Part shown: piece by piece, positions 19,599 to 29,957 of the stretch
Position numbering within the stretch: the stretch's first letter is position 1
Layout: each line of letters begins with the position of its first letter
Origin: Strigamia acuminata
Lineage: Eukaryota > Arthropoda > Chilopoda > Geophilomorpha > Linotaeniidae
Assembly: GCA_949358305.1 (NCBI GenBank)
Contig: OX442314.1
Coordinates: 31,295,118 to 31,359,117 of the forward strand
Direction of reading: 5' to 3'
DNA length: 64,000 nucleotides
Position numbers and translations under genes: made by a program
The notes under the pieces: model-generated
Told to the model about the DNA's origin: nothing
The model's input: only the letters and a program-made list of their open reading frames with translations
Databases searched by the model: none

Positions 19599-19670
19599 TT
19601 TGTCAAATTGAAAAAGAACAATGGAAATAAAGGATCTTTTTGCAAAAATCGGATTTTAACAATCAAAACA

Positions 19671-19688
19671 ATCCCGGACGGGCCCCCA
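19671..19688 (-). promoter_or_regulatory. Primer-binding site complementary to tRNA-Pro
   Basis: On the element strand TGGGGGCCCGTCCGGGAT follows the 5' LTR after 2 nt. It matches the tRNA-Pro type of primer site known from gammaretroviruses except for one base. The position confirms the element's orientation and LTR boundary. Confidence 0.85.
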
Positions 19689-19690
19689 AG

Positions 19691-20781
19691 TGCGGCGATC
19701 CGGGTTTTTACTTATTAAATTATATAAATTCAATAAGCAATCGTCGGTGAGATGCCGTACAGGACTTCTACTCTGTGGCTAAATGGTTGTCTAGGGGAAT
19801 GATTTTTACACGAAGAGTAAAAGGAAAAATTAGATTGTTTTAATCGTTCTAAATACACTTGATAGATGCAAAGGGGAAATAATAATAGTAATGTAATGAC
19901 TGGGTCGATCTGGCTTCTCTTTGTACTTGGACACTCACAGTTGACCGTTGGCTCCAAAATGGCGTCGATGGCGTCGTGTGAGCGCGGGATTTTAGCGGAG
20001 TAAACTCAACGCTAAAATACGTTGCTAAAATATACTAAAAATCCTCGTGGAGCACGCTCGACACGAGAATACGTCTTGCACACAGCGGTTTGATTATTAC
20101 GGAGCAAGCTCGACGTAACAATCCGTCTTAACACACAGATTTCTTTGTGGAGCAAGCTCGACACAAAGAACTACAAATTGACAGAGCAAGCTCAATGTCA
20201 ATTCACACACAGAAATGGCTTAAATTACGCGTAGTAATTCAAGCAGAAGGGCGCTATTCCGTACAGTTGGCACGGACCAGCAATGAATCTCGATTCTTCC
20301 AATATCACAGATCACACTTAGCGAGTTTGGGCATAAGTTTGACACGGTTGTGAAAGGTTTGGAAGCAGGATCAAGAGTGCGGGAAGAGTGGGCCAAAACC
20401 GTTTGGCTCACTTCTAAATCTGCTCAGAAAAGCTGCGCAGATGACGAGTTGCATGAAGATCACACACGGCCGCCTTCGGGTCGTGTGCAACAATCGAGCC
20501 GGGCACGCGCGAGGGGAAGGGATGCTCCGCCCAGGCACACGCCTAGCAGCATCATCAAAGCAATGCACGCTGCAGCGCGATTGGTTGACGCTGTTGCTGG
20601 GCCAAAACTTGCTGCAAAACACAATATTATTTGGGTAATATTGTGTCTTGTTTTATATTTTATTAATGTATGTTTTATTTCAACTTACATTGAAACAAAA
20701 CATATACGCTTGTTGAACATGTTTATAAGACAATTTGGAAATATGGTGCGCACTCAAATAGGAATATTTGAGGTCACCACA
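19691..20781 (-). repeat. 5' LTR of the gypsy-type element
   Basis: Direct copy of 7921-9011. The hairpin array repeats at 19989-20203. Confidence 0.93.
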
Positions 20782-20785
20782 AATA

Positions 20786-22766
20786 TTGCACTGAGATAGC
20801 CTCGATTGGTTATTTTGAGCTGCCAACAGAGTTCATCGTGAATCCAGGCCGCTTGTTGGCTATTCTGGAGAAAACTAACGGTAAATATCGGGTTGAGACC
20901 TTCGAAGTTCCTGACCAAAAGTTTTGCCGCAAATTTGTGTGCATTCTCTGTTGGGAATTCATTCAAAACATAGGTTGTTTACCAACTAATGTTGCCGGCG
21001 CCATTTACGTAATGGTTGCTGTCATAATAGTGACATTACTTTGCTGCCTTAAGAAGATAATAGGGATAATTTTTCGATCAATTGGCTTGTTTTGGTCTTG
21101 TAATGTGTTGTTATGGCGTTGTATGAAATGTATCCTGCGACTTATCATGCGAACAGCAGCTAGGGTCGGAGAACACACGGGAGGGAAATTGGGAGGCGTT
21201 TGTGACAACCCCTATCGCAATAAGGGGAGAGCGCCCAACCCTTTAGGTTTTGCAGTAGTGCTCACCATACTACATTTGTGGATGGGCATGACGGTAGGAG
21301 ATCTTACTGGGTGTGACAAGCATGTGGTCGCCACTCGTGCTATGGGGGACTGCGAGACGGATGGGCAGTCTGTCGGGTGTGATGTCCCTTTGAATACGCA
21401 GGCTATTTTCCCAAATTTGGGGTTCACCACGTGTTTTTGGCTGGAGTCAGAGGCCAGAGAGCCAATTGTCGGGTTGGCTGTCTCTTTTAGGCGGGTAAGA
21501 TGCGCATGGCTGACCAACACAACCTATTTCACTTTTTAAGTGAGTATGGAAGTTATTTCAGCCAGCTACCAGGCTGACAGTGACCAGTGCAGATGGGGGA
21601 GACAATGCAAAGATAATTCCGAGTTTCCCGATCTGACTACAGAGGCCAAGACGAAGGAAGGGGGTCACGGTTGTTTCAGTAGACAATCGGGGTCAATCTG
21701 CCAATTTTATCGCTGGTATTTACAGCCAAGATTTGATACCACCTTCCGCGTAGAAAGAGTGAGTGGGGTGATTTGTCGCCCACAATTTGAAGTGGTGACT
21801 GACCAAAGCCTGACATTGACTCAGGTCCACATGGATGACCGGATTATACTTGCTAATGGAATGGAGCTGACCACATCTAAGAACCCAGGGTGGGAGGCCC
21901 TGAAGATTGACATGGACTTGATTCAAAGTTATTTCCAACCGTGGGAAGTCTATCTGGATAAGGCTGTGCTTTTTGGCCAACCCTTGGCGGGGAAATTAGG
22001 GGAGATTTAAGCCGCTCGACCTTTGGTGAACGAGTTCTCATTCGATCCCCGTTTGAGCCATTGTGTTTCTTCGGGCGAGGGTGTTAATTGTTATGCCCAG
22101 AGGTATTACTTGACCAGGAAGAGAGTTGAACAGTCTAACAGGATTCCAGTGGCACTAGCCAACCACTTACTGAAATTGGACTCGGCCCATGTCATCTATT
22201 CTGAGTTAATTAAGAGCGGATCGGTTGAGGTACAAATGTCTGTGCCCAGTTTTAAGGGACTTGTGTCTAGTGCCCGAGTAGTGCCATTGCTGGAGTCCTT
22301 TGCAAAGCCAGGTGGCTGTCACAGCTGTCAGGTGATGGCAGTGTTAAAGATCAGGGCTTACTCGACCGACCAGGCGGGTCCAGTACAGATTCGTTTCGAC
22401 TCAGTTGACCATCACACTCGGATCCTGCATCTGGGTTTGATGTCTAAGGTTCATGTGGTTGAATTCATGAGCAACCAGAAGTGTGTGAGTGACAGAATTT
22501 GTCTGGTCTCCGGAGGGAACATTGCCTGTAAGGCAATTAGTTACTGTTTGGAGGATCCTAGTTTGATGCTGGACGGGCCAAATAAGACATCATTCTCGCA
22601 GGAGGAGAACAGAAATGCTGGCTCTAGGATTTACAAGTGGTTGTCAGACGCTGAATGGGGTCCAGTCAGAGTGATTCAAATAAGTTTGATCATGATGGCA
22701 ATATTACTACTTTTGCTGTTTGTCATCACTATGTTGGTAGGTATTTGGTCCCGAATAAGACCCTAA
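20786..22766 (+). pseudogene. Phlebovirus-like glycoprotein remnant: Gn membrane anchor and Gc-like fusion protein
   Basis: Continuation of the frame interrupted at 7920. Order of parts: end of the Gn-like ectodomain; a transmembrane segment (about 20,995-21,060, followed by a Cys/Lys-rich cytosolic stretch); a second hydrophobic, signal-like segment (about 21,247-21,300); then a Gc-like ectodomain opening with a Cys-rich block (CDKHVVATRAMGDC); a Cys/Trp/Gly-rich stretch at 21,580-21,730 resembling the fusion-loop region of class II proteins; a C-terminal transmembrane anchor at about 22,675-22,745; and a short basic tail. Stops TAA at 21537-21539 and 22008-22010 break the same frame; no frameshift is needed anywhere. 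Allowing for one copy of AATA, the two parts span 929 codons. The Gn-TM-signal-Gc-TM layout is that of phlebovirus M-segment precursors and of env genes captured by some nematode BEL/Pao elements. Inactive as it stands. Confidence 0.65.
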
Positions 22767-23072
22767 TATATATCTTCATTTACAGGTCTTAAGGCTGATT
22801 TTTGAATTTTGTTTTTCCATTTTAGAACCTTGGGGTGAATTTTACGTGGGAATTTTGGATTTTTTTTTGTTTTGGGATATTGGAGTTATGAGTTTGGTAA
22901 ATTTGGGCGGGGTGTTTATATTTTTATATCGTTATTTTTTGAGCTTTGTATTTTTGAATTACGTATTTTTGAGGGTTTAACCTATTGAGTTAGATTTTTT
23001 TTTTCCTTTTTTCTCATCTCTGGTTTGGGGATTATTGTGTGAAGTTTTGTATTTGTTTTTTTTATACCTTTG
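22767..23072. other. AT/T-rich spacer after the glycoprotein remnant
   Basis: About 300 T-rich bases with no ORF, RNA gene or repeat that I can recognise. Confidence 0.5.
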
Positions 23073-23459
23073 AATGTTAATTTGTGTTAATTTGTATAAT
23101 TAATGTTAATTTGTATAATTAATGTTAATTTTTATAATTAATGTTAATTTTTATAATTAATGTTAATTTGTATAATTAATGTTAATTTGTATAATAAATG
23201 TTAATTTGTATAATTAATGTTAATTTGTATAATTAATGTTAATTTGTATAATTAATGTTAATTTGTATAATTAATGTTAATTTGTATAATTAATGTTAAT
23301 TTGTATAATTAATGTTAATTTGTATAATTAATGTTAATTTGTATAATTAATGTTAATTTGTATAATTAATGTTAATTTGTATAATTAATGTTAATTTGTA
23401 TAATTAATGTTAATTTGTATAATTAATGTTAATTTGTATAATTAATGTTAATTTGTATA
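23073..23459. repeat. Tandem repeat, 19-bp unit (TTAATTTGTATAATTAATG)
   Basis: About 20 nearly identical copies of a 19-bp AT-rich unit. Occasional single-base changes occur (TTTTTATAA for TTTGTATAA near 23,130-23,155). Confidence 0.95.
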
Positions 23460-25260
23460 AGTTTTGACCTTACTGTGTCTAATGGATTGAATTTTGCTTA
23501 AATTGTTGGTGTTATGTTCTTTGTGTTTCATATTTTGCACTCATTGTTTGTGAACATGCTCTGTATTTTGGGGGGGTGTATACCGTGTTGTGGATCTTTG
23601 GTGATGGATTTTGGGGGTTCTTAATCAGAGTTTTTTTTTCGACTGGAACAACGGTGTTGTTTAGTCGAGGGGTGAGGGATGTCGCGAGGTGGTTTGTTCC
23701 TGTGTTGTTTTTCCGGACGGTTGGAGGAAACTATGGGACAATGGAGTAACAATTGAGTTAATAATAAAAGTGATGATAATGAAAAATAATGATGTGTGAC
23801 ATTAAATGAAAGAAGAATAAATATTAATTAATATTGAGTTTTGGAAGGCAGAGGAGTGATTAGTGGGTATATGTGAGGACACGTTTTGTTTTTGTTTTAT
23901 AGACATTGGGGGTGAGGGGGAGGTGAGATCGGAGGCTTGTGGTTGACATGGGGGCAGGGGACGTTCACCCTCATTTGGAATGGCCTTGTTTGATGGAGGC
24001 TAATGAAGGTAGAAGACGTGCTGGAATCTGCATGCCCTAATACGGTGTGTGGAAGGGTTGAGGGTGGTATTTTCTTTGTTTTCTTTGTGCCTTGTTTTGT
24101 AGTGTATAAAAAGGAGCTGGTTGGAATTGACTAGAAGTAGTTTGTATTTTTGAATGGTGTGTCTCATTGGATTCGTGTATCTGATGTTTTATGAGATTTG
24201 TGTGTTTGTAAGTTTTGTTGTGTGAAACTGAGCAAGGTTAGGGGAAGATAAAAAACTCTTACACGTGCAGTGAGTGAATTGGAATGGCTTTATTGACCTG
24301 AAAAATGAGAGTTAGGGCCACTGTGGGGACTGGACTAATTGGAAGAAGAGCCCCTGGCTGGAAATTAAAATGAGGAGGTGCATGGCCAATTAGGATAATG
24401 TGAAGGACGTTGGACCAAAGGGGGTGAAGAATTGGATTTGAGGATTTACACGTTGGCAGGAGAGCAAAGAGTGAAGTGCTCCATTTTCATCTGGTAGACG
24501 GAGCCTTACCTTGTCCTCACGGGAGCTTAAAAGGGCCGAAGCTGCCGTACATCAATCCACGAGGTCCGGTGACCACACTCCTCCATTTGTTCCATTGCCA
24601 GGCAAATCATCTCTTCAAAGGATAAGGATCGTAAACAACGTCCAGCAGAGACACCTCGCTGCTTCTCACCTCACCTGATCAGGTTGTAGCACAGTTGTTT
24701 TGCTTTACCTTGTGTTGACTTGCGGCACTACTCACATTCTTTTATGGATTTTAATGTTATTTTGGTGTTAAAAATATCTTTTGGGATTTGTTGTTCTTTG
24801 GTGTTAAAAATATCTTTTGGGATTTGTTGTTGTTTTTCTTATTAACTATCCATTTTAGGGGAATTGTATTATGTTTTATGCTCATTATACTTTTTGGGGT
24901 TCATTACTGCTTGGGTGGTAGTCCTTGTTTTTGAGAGATCAGCGTTGTAAATTGACCTATGGTGATCAAGGTCGTTAGGTCGCTTTGGTTGGGTTATTTG
25001 GGTCACTTTAGGGATTGGGTGTTGAAGGGTTTTCTGAGGTATTTTCGGGGGTTCCGGTTGAACCTTTTATTGAATTCATTTTTTGTTATTTTAATACTTT
25101 ATTTATAATTTTTTTAATGTCAAATAAATATAGTTACAGTTTGTAAAATACAGCAAGTCTTTTTTATTTCACTTAATTACACTTCATAAAAGTCTGGGAT
25201 AACGTCCACTCAACTGGACAAGGAATCTGCGAAAGGTAATTTGTTCGTTCATAGGTCGGC
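23460..25260 (+). other. ORF-free region with LTR-like signals
   Basis: No coding frame. G-run GGGGGGG followed by TGTATACC at about 23,571-23,584 resembles a purine tract plus LTR start. A TATA box TATAAAAA lies at 24105-24112 and a polyadenylation hexamer AATAAA at 25123-25128. A 34-bp direct duplication lies at about 24,751-24,827. It could be a 3' LTR of the element that owned the glycoprotein gene, but no second LTR, matching terminus or target duplication is visible, so this is weak. Confidence 0.3.
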
Positions 25261-25292
25261 CATCTTAGGTGGGACCCATGTTTACGACACGT

Positions 25293-25709
25293 TTATGAAC
25301 TGCACTGAAACACTCTAGATGTGTGTCTACAATTTAATTCAACCACTTGTTCATCCTTTTTCATATTAAATTGATAGACACAGCAATCTTCAGTAGAGTC
25401 TACCTCTAGTAATTTTCGTTCCAATTCTTGCGGTTGATGTGGTGGTGATGGTGATGGCTGATGGGCTGTCGGCTGATGCACTTCTTCTTCGTTTTCATTA
25501 CCTGAGATGTAAATAAGTTCTTCAGGTTATATGGATACAGACTGCTGCTGTTGGTTCCTCGTAGCTAATTCCATTCGGCAACACTTCTGTTCCAATGCCA
25601 GTTGGTTTTGAGCAATTTCCAGGTCTTTAAAGATGTAATGTATGCTGAAGTGGTGGTGAAGTTCCCGGTCTTCTCTCTCTCTGGGTCCGTCTTGGTTAAT
25701 GAAAACCAA
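25293..25709 (-). pseudogene. 3'-terminal exon-like fragments of the repeated gene family, copy A
   Basis: Two minus-strand frames: one with the helix-like IFKDLEIAQNQLALEQKCC (25709-25527) and one Pro/His/Glu-rich ending near 25293. A diverged paralogue with the same words (EISQNQLAM) is at about 54,690-54,820, downstream of copy B. The distance and order suggest these are the last exons of the family, with other insertions between them and the exons at 27,095-29,561. No function is recognised. Confidence 0.4.
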
Positions 25710-25739
25710 GTCAAAAATGAATTTGGATTCTAGTGGGAA

Positions 25740-26455
25740 AATATTATAAAAAGGAAATGATAGAATGTAAATCTCACATCCTCCCCTCCTTAAATCTAAA
25801 GAAACTTCTTTAAAAAATATACAGGGTAAACAAAAAGTCTATCACTATAGTAAATATTTCTGAAAGTGCTGACATATCATCTGATCTAATGATGGTAAAG
25901 TATTAAAGTTGGGTGGGGCAATCTTTTGGTGACTCGAAATTTGACCTTGGGATGTTCCTTCAAGGTCATTAGGAAATTATCTCAGAAACCGTTAGAGATA
26001 GACAGAAATTTCCAATTGTAAACTTGTAGAGCATCATTTGTTTAGTTTAAAAATGACTAATTCTCAAATCTTTTGTACTAAATTTTTTTAAGAAAATCGC
26101 AATTTTCTAACGTAGACACAAGTCAAAGAAAAAATGCCCCAAATTGAAAAAGTGTCAAAAACGTGCTGATTAGACGTAAAATGACCCAAAAAATCGATTC
26201 CCCTAGTTGGAATTTGCATATTAGCACCGTTGCAGAGATATGGACAGAAAACTGAATTTTTGAAAAGAAATTTTAAGAAATTTTAAGAAAATTGCAATTT
26301 TCTAAAGTAGACACAAGTTTTTTATAAAAAAAAGGATATCTTTTCCCGTTATGGATAATGTATTCTTCGGAAAAAATGTCTTCAGACTAATTTACAGGTG
26401 TGCTGTATCCTTTTTTTAGATGGCTCGTTTTAGTAAAGGTTCTCAGGATCTCGGT
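25740..26455. repeat. TA-CAGGGT repeat, copy 1, and flanking AT-rich sequence
   Basis: At 25,820 TA|CAGGGTAAACAAAAAGTCT opens a sequence with the same skeleton as copies at 32,211 and 41,754 (AAATATTTC.TGA, GACCTTG..CAAGGTCATT, then TTGTAGAGC). TA flanking and the CAG start suggest Tc1/mariner-type non-autonomous DNA. This copy is diverged and its right end is not clear; there is no ORF. Confidence 0.5.
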
Positions 26456-26488
26456 CTAGAATCAGGAGAACTGAACTCCTGATTCTAG
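26456..26488. other. Perfect 13-bp hairpin
   Basis: CTAGAATCAGGAG (26456-26468), loop AACTGAA, CTCCTGATTCTAG (26476-26488). A second small palindrome, AAGTCAAcTTGACTT, follows at about 26,494-26,508. It may be the end of a fold-back element or a structured RNA; nothing else supports either. Confidence 0.6.
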
Positions 26489-26499
26489 TCATTAAGTCA

Positions 26500-27094
26500 A
26501 CTTGACTTATCTTGTCAAATCTAAGTAGAACACAATCTGATGAGCTATGATGGTACCAATTTTACACATTGCAGGGAGAGCAACTGGCAAAAAGTATGGC
26601 TTAACCGCGTAACAATAGAAAATAAAAGAAACATAAATCAACAAAATTGCAACACAGTAAAATTGCAACACAGTAAAATTGAACAACTTATACATCAACA
26701 CCAGTTCTTAAAAAAAAACACCAGTTCTTAAAAAAAAACACCAGTTCTTAAAAAAAAACACCAGTTCTTAAAAAAAAACACCAGTTTTTAAAAAAATATC
26801 ATTTTTATAAATTAAAATTATTAAAATAATAATACTCATTATTACTCATTTTTATGCATAAAATATATTTCTAAAAATTATCACAAAACTTATTTTTATG
26901 CATAAAATATATTTCTAAAAATTATTACAAAAACCATTTTTATGCATAAAATAAATTTCTAAAAATTATTACAAAACCATTTTTAATATTTATATTCTTA
27001 AATATTATGACAAAACCATTTTTAATATTTATATTCTTAAATATTATGACAAAACTCATTTTTATATCATGATATATAGACAATATAATGTATT
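26500..27094. repeat. AT-rich low-complexity DNA with a 20-bp tandem repeat
   Basis: A 20-bp unit containing ACACCAGTTCTTA is repeated five times at about 26,698-26,797. Then several copies of a roughly 55-bp block with TATGCATAAAATATATTTC lie at 26,830-26,990, and a 35-bp duplication lies near 26,985-27,055. No ORF worth reporting. Confidence 0.7.
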
Positions 27095-28192
27095 CTAGAA
27101 AGGTTTATAACGATTTACACTAAAAACAGATAGTCTGCTACTGGATTGTTGTTGCCCTCGTGAATGCATAATGTGATGCCTAGATAAGTGCCGCGGTAGG
27201 AGTGGTGAGGTATATTGTCTGACATACGACAGTGTCCATCCTTGACCAAATGATTCCCTCATTTGGTAATCATTGTTAGGGGTTTTATTGTCAAGTTTAA
27301 TATCATCACGAGAGGCACAGTTGATTGACGGTATATTATTACCAGTATCAGTAGCACAAGGCACACGAGAGGCACAGTTGATTGACGGTATATTATTACC
27401 AGTATCAGTAGCACCAGGCACATATATACCAGTATCAGTAGCACCAGGCACATATATACCAGTATCAGTAGCACCAGGCACATATATACCAGTATCAGTA
27501 GCACCAGACACATATATACCAGCATCAGTAGCACAAGGCACATATATACCAGTATCAGTAGCACCAGGCACATATATACCAGTATCAGTAGCACCATCAT
27601 TGGAGGTGTAATTAAGCAAAGGTGTATAATCTTGTGTATTCAGAGGTCCATCACTAAGGTGTGTATAATCGTTAGTTGGAGATACAGGAAGTACATTGCT
27701 AGAATTGTTCATAAATGTATCGTTGAGAGGCAAGGGTGCCACGGAATTGTAACCTGGGTTTATATTGCCCAAAAAAGCATCTAAAACATCTTGGGCGATG
27801 TTATCTGATATATTAGGGGGATTTTCTATATCTTGCATGGTATATGCATTATTATAACCTGACGTATTGTCCATATCTACTGATCTACTATTTTCAGCCA
27901 CTTGGTTATCGAGTAACTCCATTTCATTTGGATTTTGGCTGTATCTCAAGTTTCCATCTGTGAAGTATTTCTCCAATCCGTTATCTGTGCGAAGCATGTC
28001 TTCTACATACTTAACTTTTGTATCATTTTCGGAATCGGATACAAATTCCTTATTATTGCTATCCTTTTTTAATCCAAAATTATAGATCTTTACTTTAGAA
28101 TAACTGTCGTGGGTGAAATACAAATACTTCACCGTTGTATCCCTACGACCTTTTAATAGAGGTCGATGCATGACAATGTTGCAAACATACAA
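27095..28192 (-). CDS. Unrecognised gene family, copy A: exon with decapeptide repeats
   Basis: A 365-codon frame, likely an internal or last exon; the frame lacks an obvious start of its own. The first third holds the family signature VDVYVCNIVMHRPLLKGR followed by YLYFTHDSYSKVKIYNFGLKK and a polar stretch LLDNQVAENSRSVDMDN. The middle is Asn/Asp/Pro-rich. About residues 210-290 are tandem copies of GATDTGIYVP (30-bp DNA unit, 27,330-27,597, seven to eight copies). Copies C, B and D share the signature but lack the decapeptide repeats. I do not recognise any domain. Low complexity at the C-terminal side suggests a disordered, perhaps surface or structural, protein. The decapeptide array is a DNA-level tandem repeat and may vary in number. 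Confidence 0.5.
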   Translation of the reverse strand: MYVCNIVMHRPLLKGRRDTTVKYLYFTHDSYSKVKIYNFGLKKDSNNKEFVSDSENDTKVKYVEDMLRTDNGLEKYFTDGNLRYSQNPNEMELLDNQVAENSRSVDMDNTSGYNNAYTMQDIENPPNISDNIAQDVLDAFLGNINPGYNSVAPLPLNDTFMNNSSNVLPVSPTNDYTHLSDGPLNTQDYTPLLNYTSNDGATDTGIYVPGATDTGIYVPCATDAGIYVSGATDTGIYVPGATDTGIYVPGATDTGIYVPGATDTGNNIPSINCASRVPCATDTGNNIPSINCASRDDIKLDNKTPNNDYQMRESFGQGWTLSYVRQYTSPLLPRHLSRHHIMHSRGQQQSSSRLSVFSVNRYKPF

Positions 28193-28203
28193 ATCAACAG
28201 GTT

Positions 28204-29108
28204 TTAGATCATGCCGAATTTAGTTCTAACTTTTTTTTGACTTGACAAAAATATATGCTCCGTTTTAACATGACTAAAAAATTTACCTAAGCCAACTGCC
28301 TTGACCAGCTTTTGCGCATATAAAATACATTCTACACATATTATGTATAAAATACTGGAATTGACTCTTAGTATGATATTTAATATCTCAGTCTTACTTT
28401 CATAACACATACAAGAGGTTAATAAAACTTCATCTTCGTTTAATTTAATTTTTATAAAGTCGGAAAAATAGAATTTTTCATTGACTTTATTACGAGCTCA
28501 AATTTTAAATTTTTACCACATGTGTTTTTTTTTTAAATGCAGGTATATTATTTAAATCTGTTAAAGTTGAAATTAATATTTCACACTTTTTCTCAAGAGT
28601 CTCAATTATGAATTGACCATGCAGTGTTTTTAAATTACTAATAGTAACACATGCATTTTCTTTTACAGTTCCATCCAATTTTAAAATCGGGGGATAATAG
28701 CAAATTTCCTGTTTTTCCAACAAAAACAAATCAATAAATGGCAGAGTTAGCGCCATAGTATTTACGATAATCGTTCAAATATCCGGAAATTAACTCCTCA
28801 GCTGAACGTTCGTGACAGTTTAATGTTACTCTGTACACATCCCGAAATTTTGGGACTGTTTTGCTAATGTCTAAACCCTGGTCTAATTCCACCTCCGTCC
28901 CACTCCAAACGATATTACTTTGACCATCTGTGAATGCTGTGTTCAGCCAGAACTGATTTTTCAAAGCTGCATTGAATAGGAGAAAAAGTTTTCTATCCCA
29001 GAAAACTCTTATCGCTATTAATGATACGTTTTGAAGATTTTCAATTTCATAAGAAATTATAAAAAAAATTCTATTTGAACTGAAAGAAAAATAATTTACC
29101 ATTTTCAA
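28204..29108 (-). pseudogene. Unrecognised gene family, copy A: middle exons (broken)
   Basis: Contains, in minus-strand order, a block with AALKNQFWLNTAFTDGQSN and VYRVTLNCHERSAEELISG (29108-28731), a block with ILKLDGTVKENACVTISNLK (28756-28505), and a block with Cys-rich VECILYAQKLVKAVG (28410-28204). Copy C keeps the first two blocks in one frame through GGKAGPYYDPEILKLG; copy A has an in-frame stop and a frame change at that point, as does copy B. Acceptor-like TTTTTCTTTCAG sites precede the first block. Copy A is probably inactive here. Confidence 0.5.
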
Positions 29109-29141
29109 TATAACAAATCTGAAATATAATAATAACTTAAC

Positions 29142-29561
29142 TTACTTGTTCTTTTTCTTGATGTCCCTGATGACCGAATAAATAGTACTATTTATGAATG
29201 TTTTCTGGTCCACAATCTCTTCGGGATCATTAACAAGCTCAGCTAGTCCAGGGCTACCGTACACGTACCTCAAAAAACTTGCTATTTGCTGTTCATTTAG
29301 CCCATTAAGATCTTGGGTCATCTGTTGGGAAATTGCCTGTAGCTGCTGTTGATTTGAAATCAGTGGCGTAAGCAGCTTCTGCTCTTGAAGAATTATCTTC
29401 TCCAGTAGGGATTGTATATACAACTGAGTCGGCTGCGGTTGCTGGAACGGCTGCTGCGGCTGCGATTGCTGGAACGGCTGCTGCGGCTGCGATTGCTGGA
29501 ACGGCTGCTGCGGTTGCTGGAACGGCTGCTGGGCTAAGAATGAATTACTGTAGTTAATCAT
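29142..29561 (-). CDS. Unrecognised gene family, copy A: first exon with Gln/Pro repeats
   Basis: The ATG at 29561 opens MINYSNSFLAQQPFQQ, then repeated QPQQPFQQS units (a DNA-level 33-bp repeat, three to four copies here, one in copy B), then a helical segment rich in Gln/Leu and a compact block FLRYVYGSPGLAELVNDPEE. The frame ends in KKKNK, where AACAAGTAAGTTAAG gives a GTAAGT donor; TATATTTCAG about 30 bases on is a matching acceptor, so this is probably exon 1. The function is unknown. Confidence 0.5.
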   Translation of the reverse strand: MINYSNSFLAQQPFQQPQQPFQQSQPQQPFQQSQPQQPFQQPQPTQLYIQSLLEKIILQEQKLLTPLISNQQQLQAISQQMTQDLNGLNEQQIASFLRYVYGSPGLAELVNDPEEIVDQKTFINSTIYSVIRDIKKKNK

Positions 29562-29627
29562 TCTAAAATATAAGAACAATGTTCATGATAACTATGTACA
29601 GCCTTGGACATAAAAAACGTCCCTTAC

Positions 29628-29708
29628 CTGCTTGAGCTGGACTTCAGAATGAGCAGTTTCAACTCTAATCACCAGATGGCGCAAAAAATCGTCGATTGTT
29701 TCTGACAT
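29628..29708 (-). CDS. Exon-like ORF with splice donor in the left arm
   Basis: ATG at 29708, 27 codons beginning MSETIDDFLRHLVIR, ending exactly at a donor CAG|GTAAGG. The mirror copy is 31779-31859 on the plus strand. It looks like the first coding exon of a gene caught in the element. The family is not recognised and no downstream exon was found in the arm. Confidence 0.4.
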
Positions 29709-29774
29709 CACAATGAGAATTTCCTAACTAGACAACAGCAACCGATCAGCAAACATGGCTGCCTGCCTGCTGAG

Positions 29775-29957
29775 TTGTGGATTTCTAATTTTGACGCTTG
29801 TCGACAGAACTGCATGCAGCTTTTGAGGAGTTTAGGAACGATCGGTTCGCAGATGGAAATGTCGGAGAGAAATCCCGATCTGAAGTCTGAATTTGAGAAA
29901 AGATTAAAAACGATCCTTCCGCCCGTTAATGTATTCCCAGCTACCAATACACGTTGA
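29775..29957 (+). CDS. Exon-like ORF, divergent, in the left arm
   Basis: About 60 codons, with the frame open further upstream. It includes NFDACRQNCMQLLRSLGTIG and FEKRLKTILPPVNVF and ends in TGA. The mirror copy is at 31530-31712 on the minus strand. It is arranged head-to-head with the ORF at 29708, about 70 bases apart, as in divergent gene pairs sharing a promoter. The product is unknown; the amino-acid pattern looks like a real helical protein rather than noise. Confidence 0.4.
   Translation: MWISNFDACRQNCMQLLRSLGTIGSQMEMSERNPDLKSEFEKRLKTILPPVNVFPATNTR

Larger units (their letters stand above)
7921..20781 (-). mobile_element. Ty3/gypsy-type LTR retrotransposon with a third ORF
   Basis: A 12,861-bp element, reading right to left: LTR 20781-19691, tRNA-Pro primer site, gag, pol, a third ORF, purine tract, LTR 9011-7921. 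The two 1,091-bp LTRs match at a constant offset of 11,770 with no difference seen by eye, so the insertion is recent. In its own orientation each LTR starts TGTGGTGACC and ends CGCCGCA. AATA flanks both sides (7917-7920 and 20782-20785). Gag and pol frames are intact, so it may be active. It interrupts the glycoprotein gene without changing which frame continues on the other side. Confidence 0.95.

Noticed and set aside
7472..22010. All four stops in the glycoprotein are TAA or TAG, raising the idea of a reassigned genetic code
   Set aside because: The gag and pol genes in the same window end at ordinary TAA or TAG codons and contain none inside long frames. Four events are too few to argue for recoding.
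27259..27611. Frames of about 110 codons on both strands through the 30-bp repeat
   Set aside because: A 30-bp unit without stops is open in several frames; the frame continuous with the conserved signature exon is preferred.
29708..29947. 79-codon minus-strand frame and its mirror at 31540-31779
   Set aside because: It is antisense to the more protein-like plus-strand frame and out of frame with the splice-donor exon. Identity of the two copies only reflects the inverted arms.
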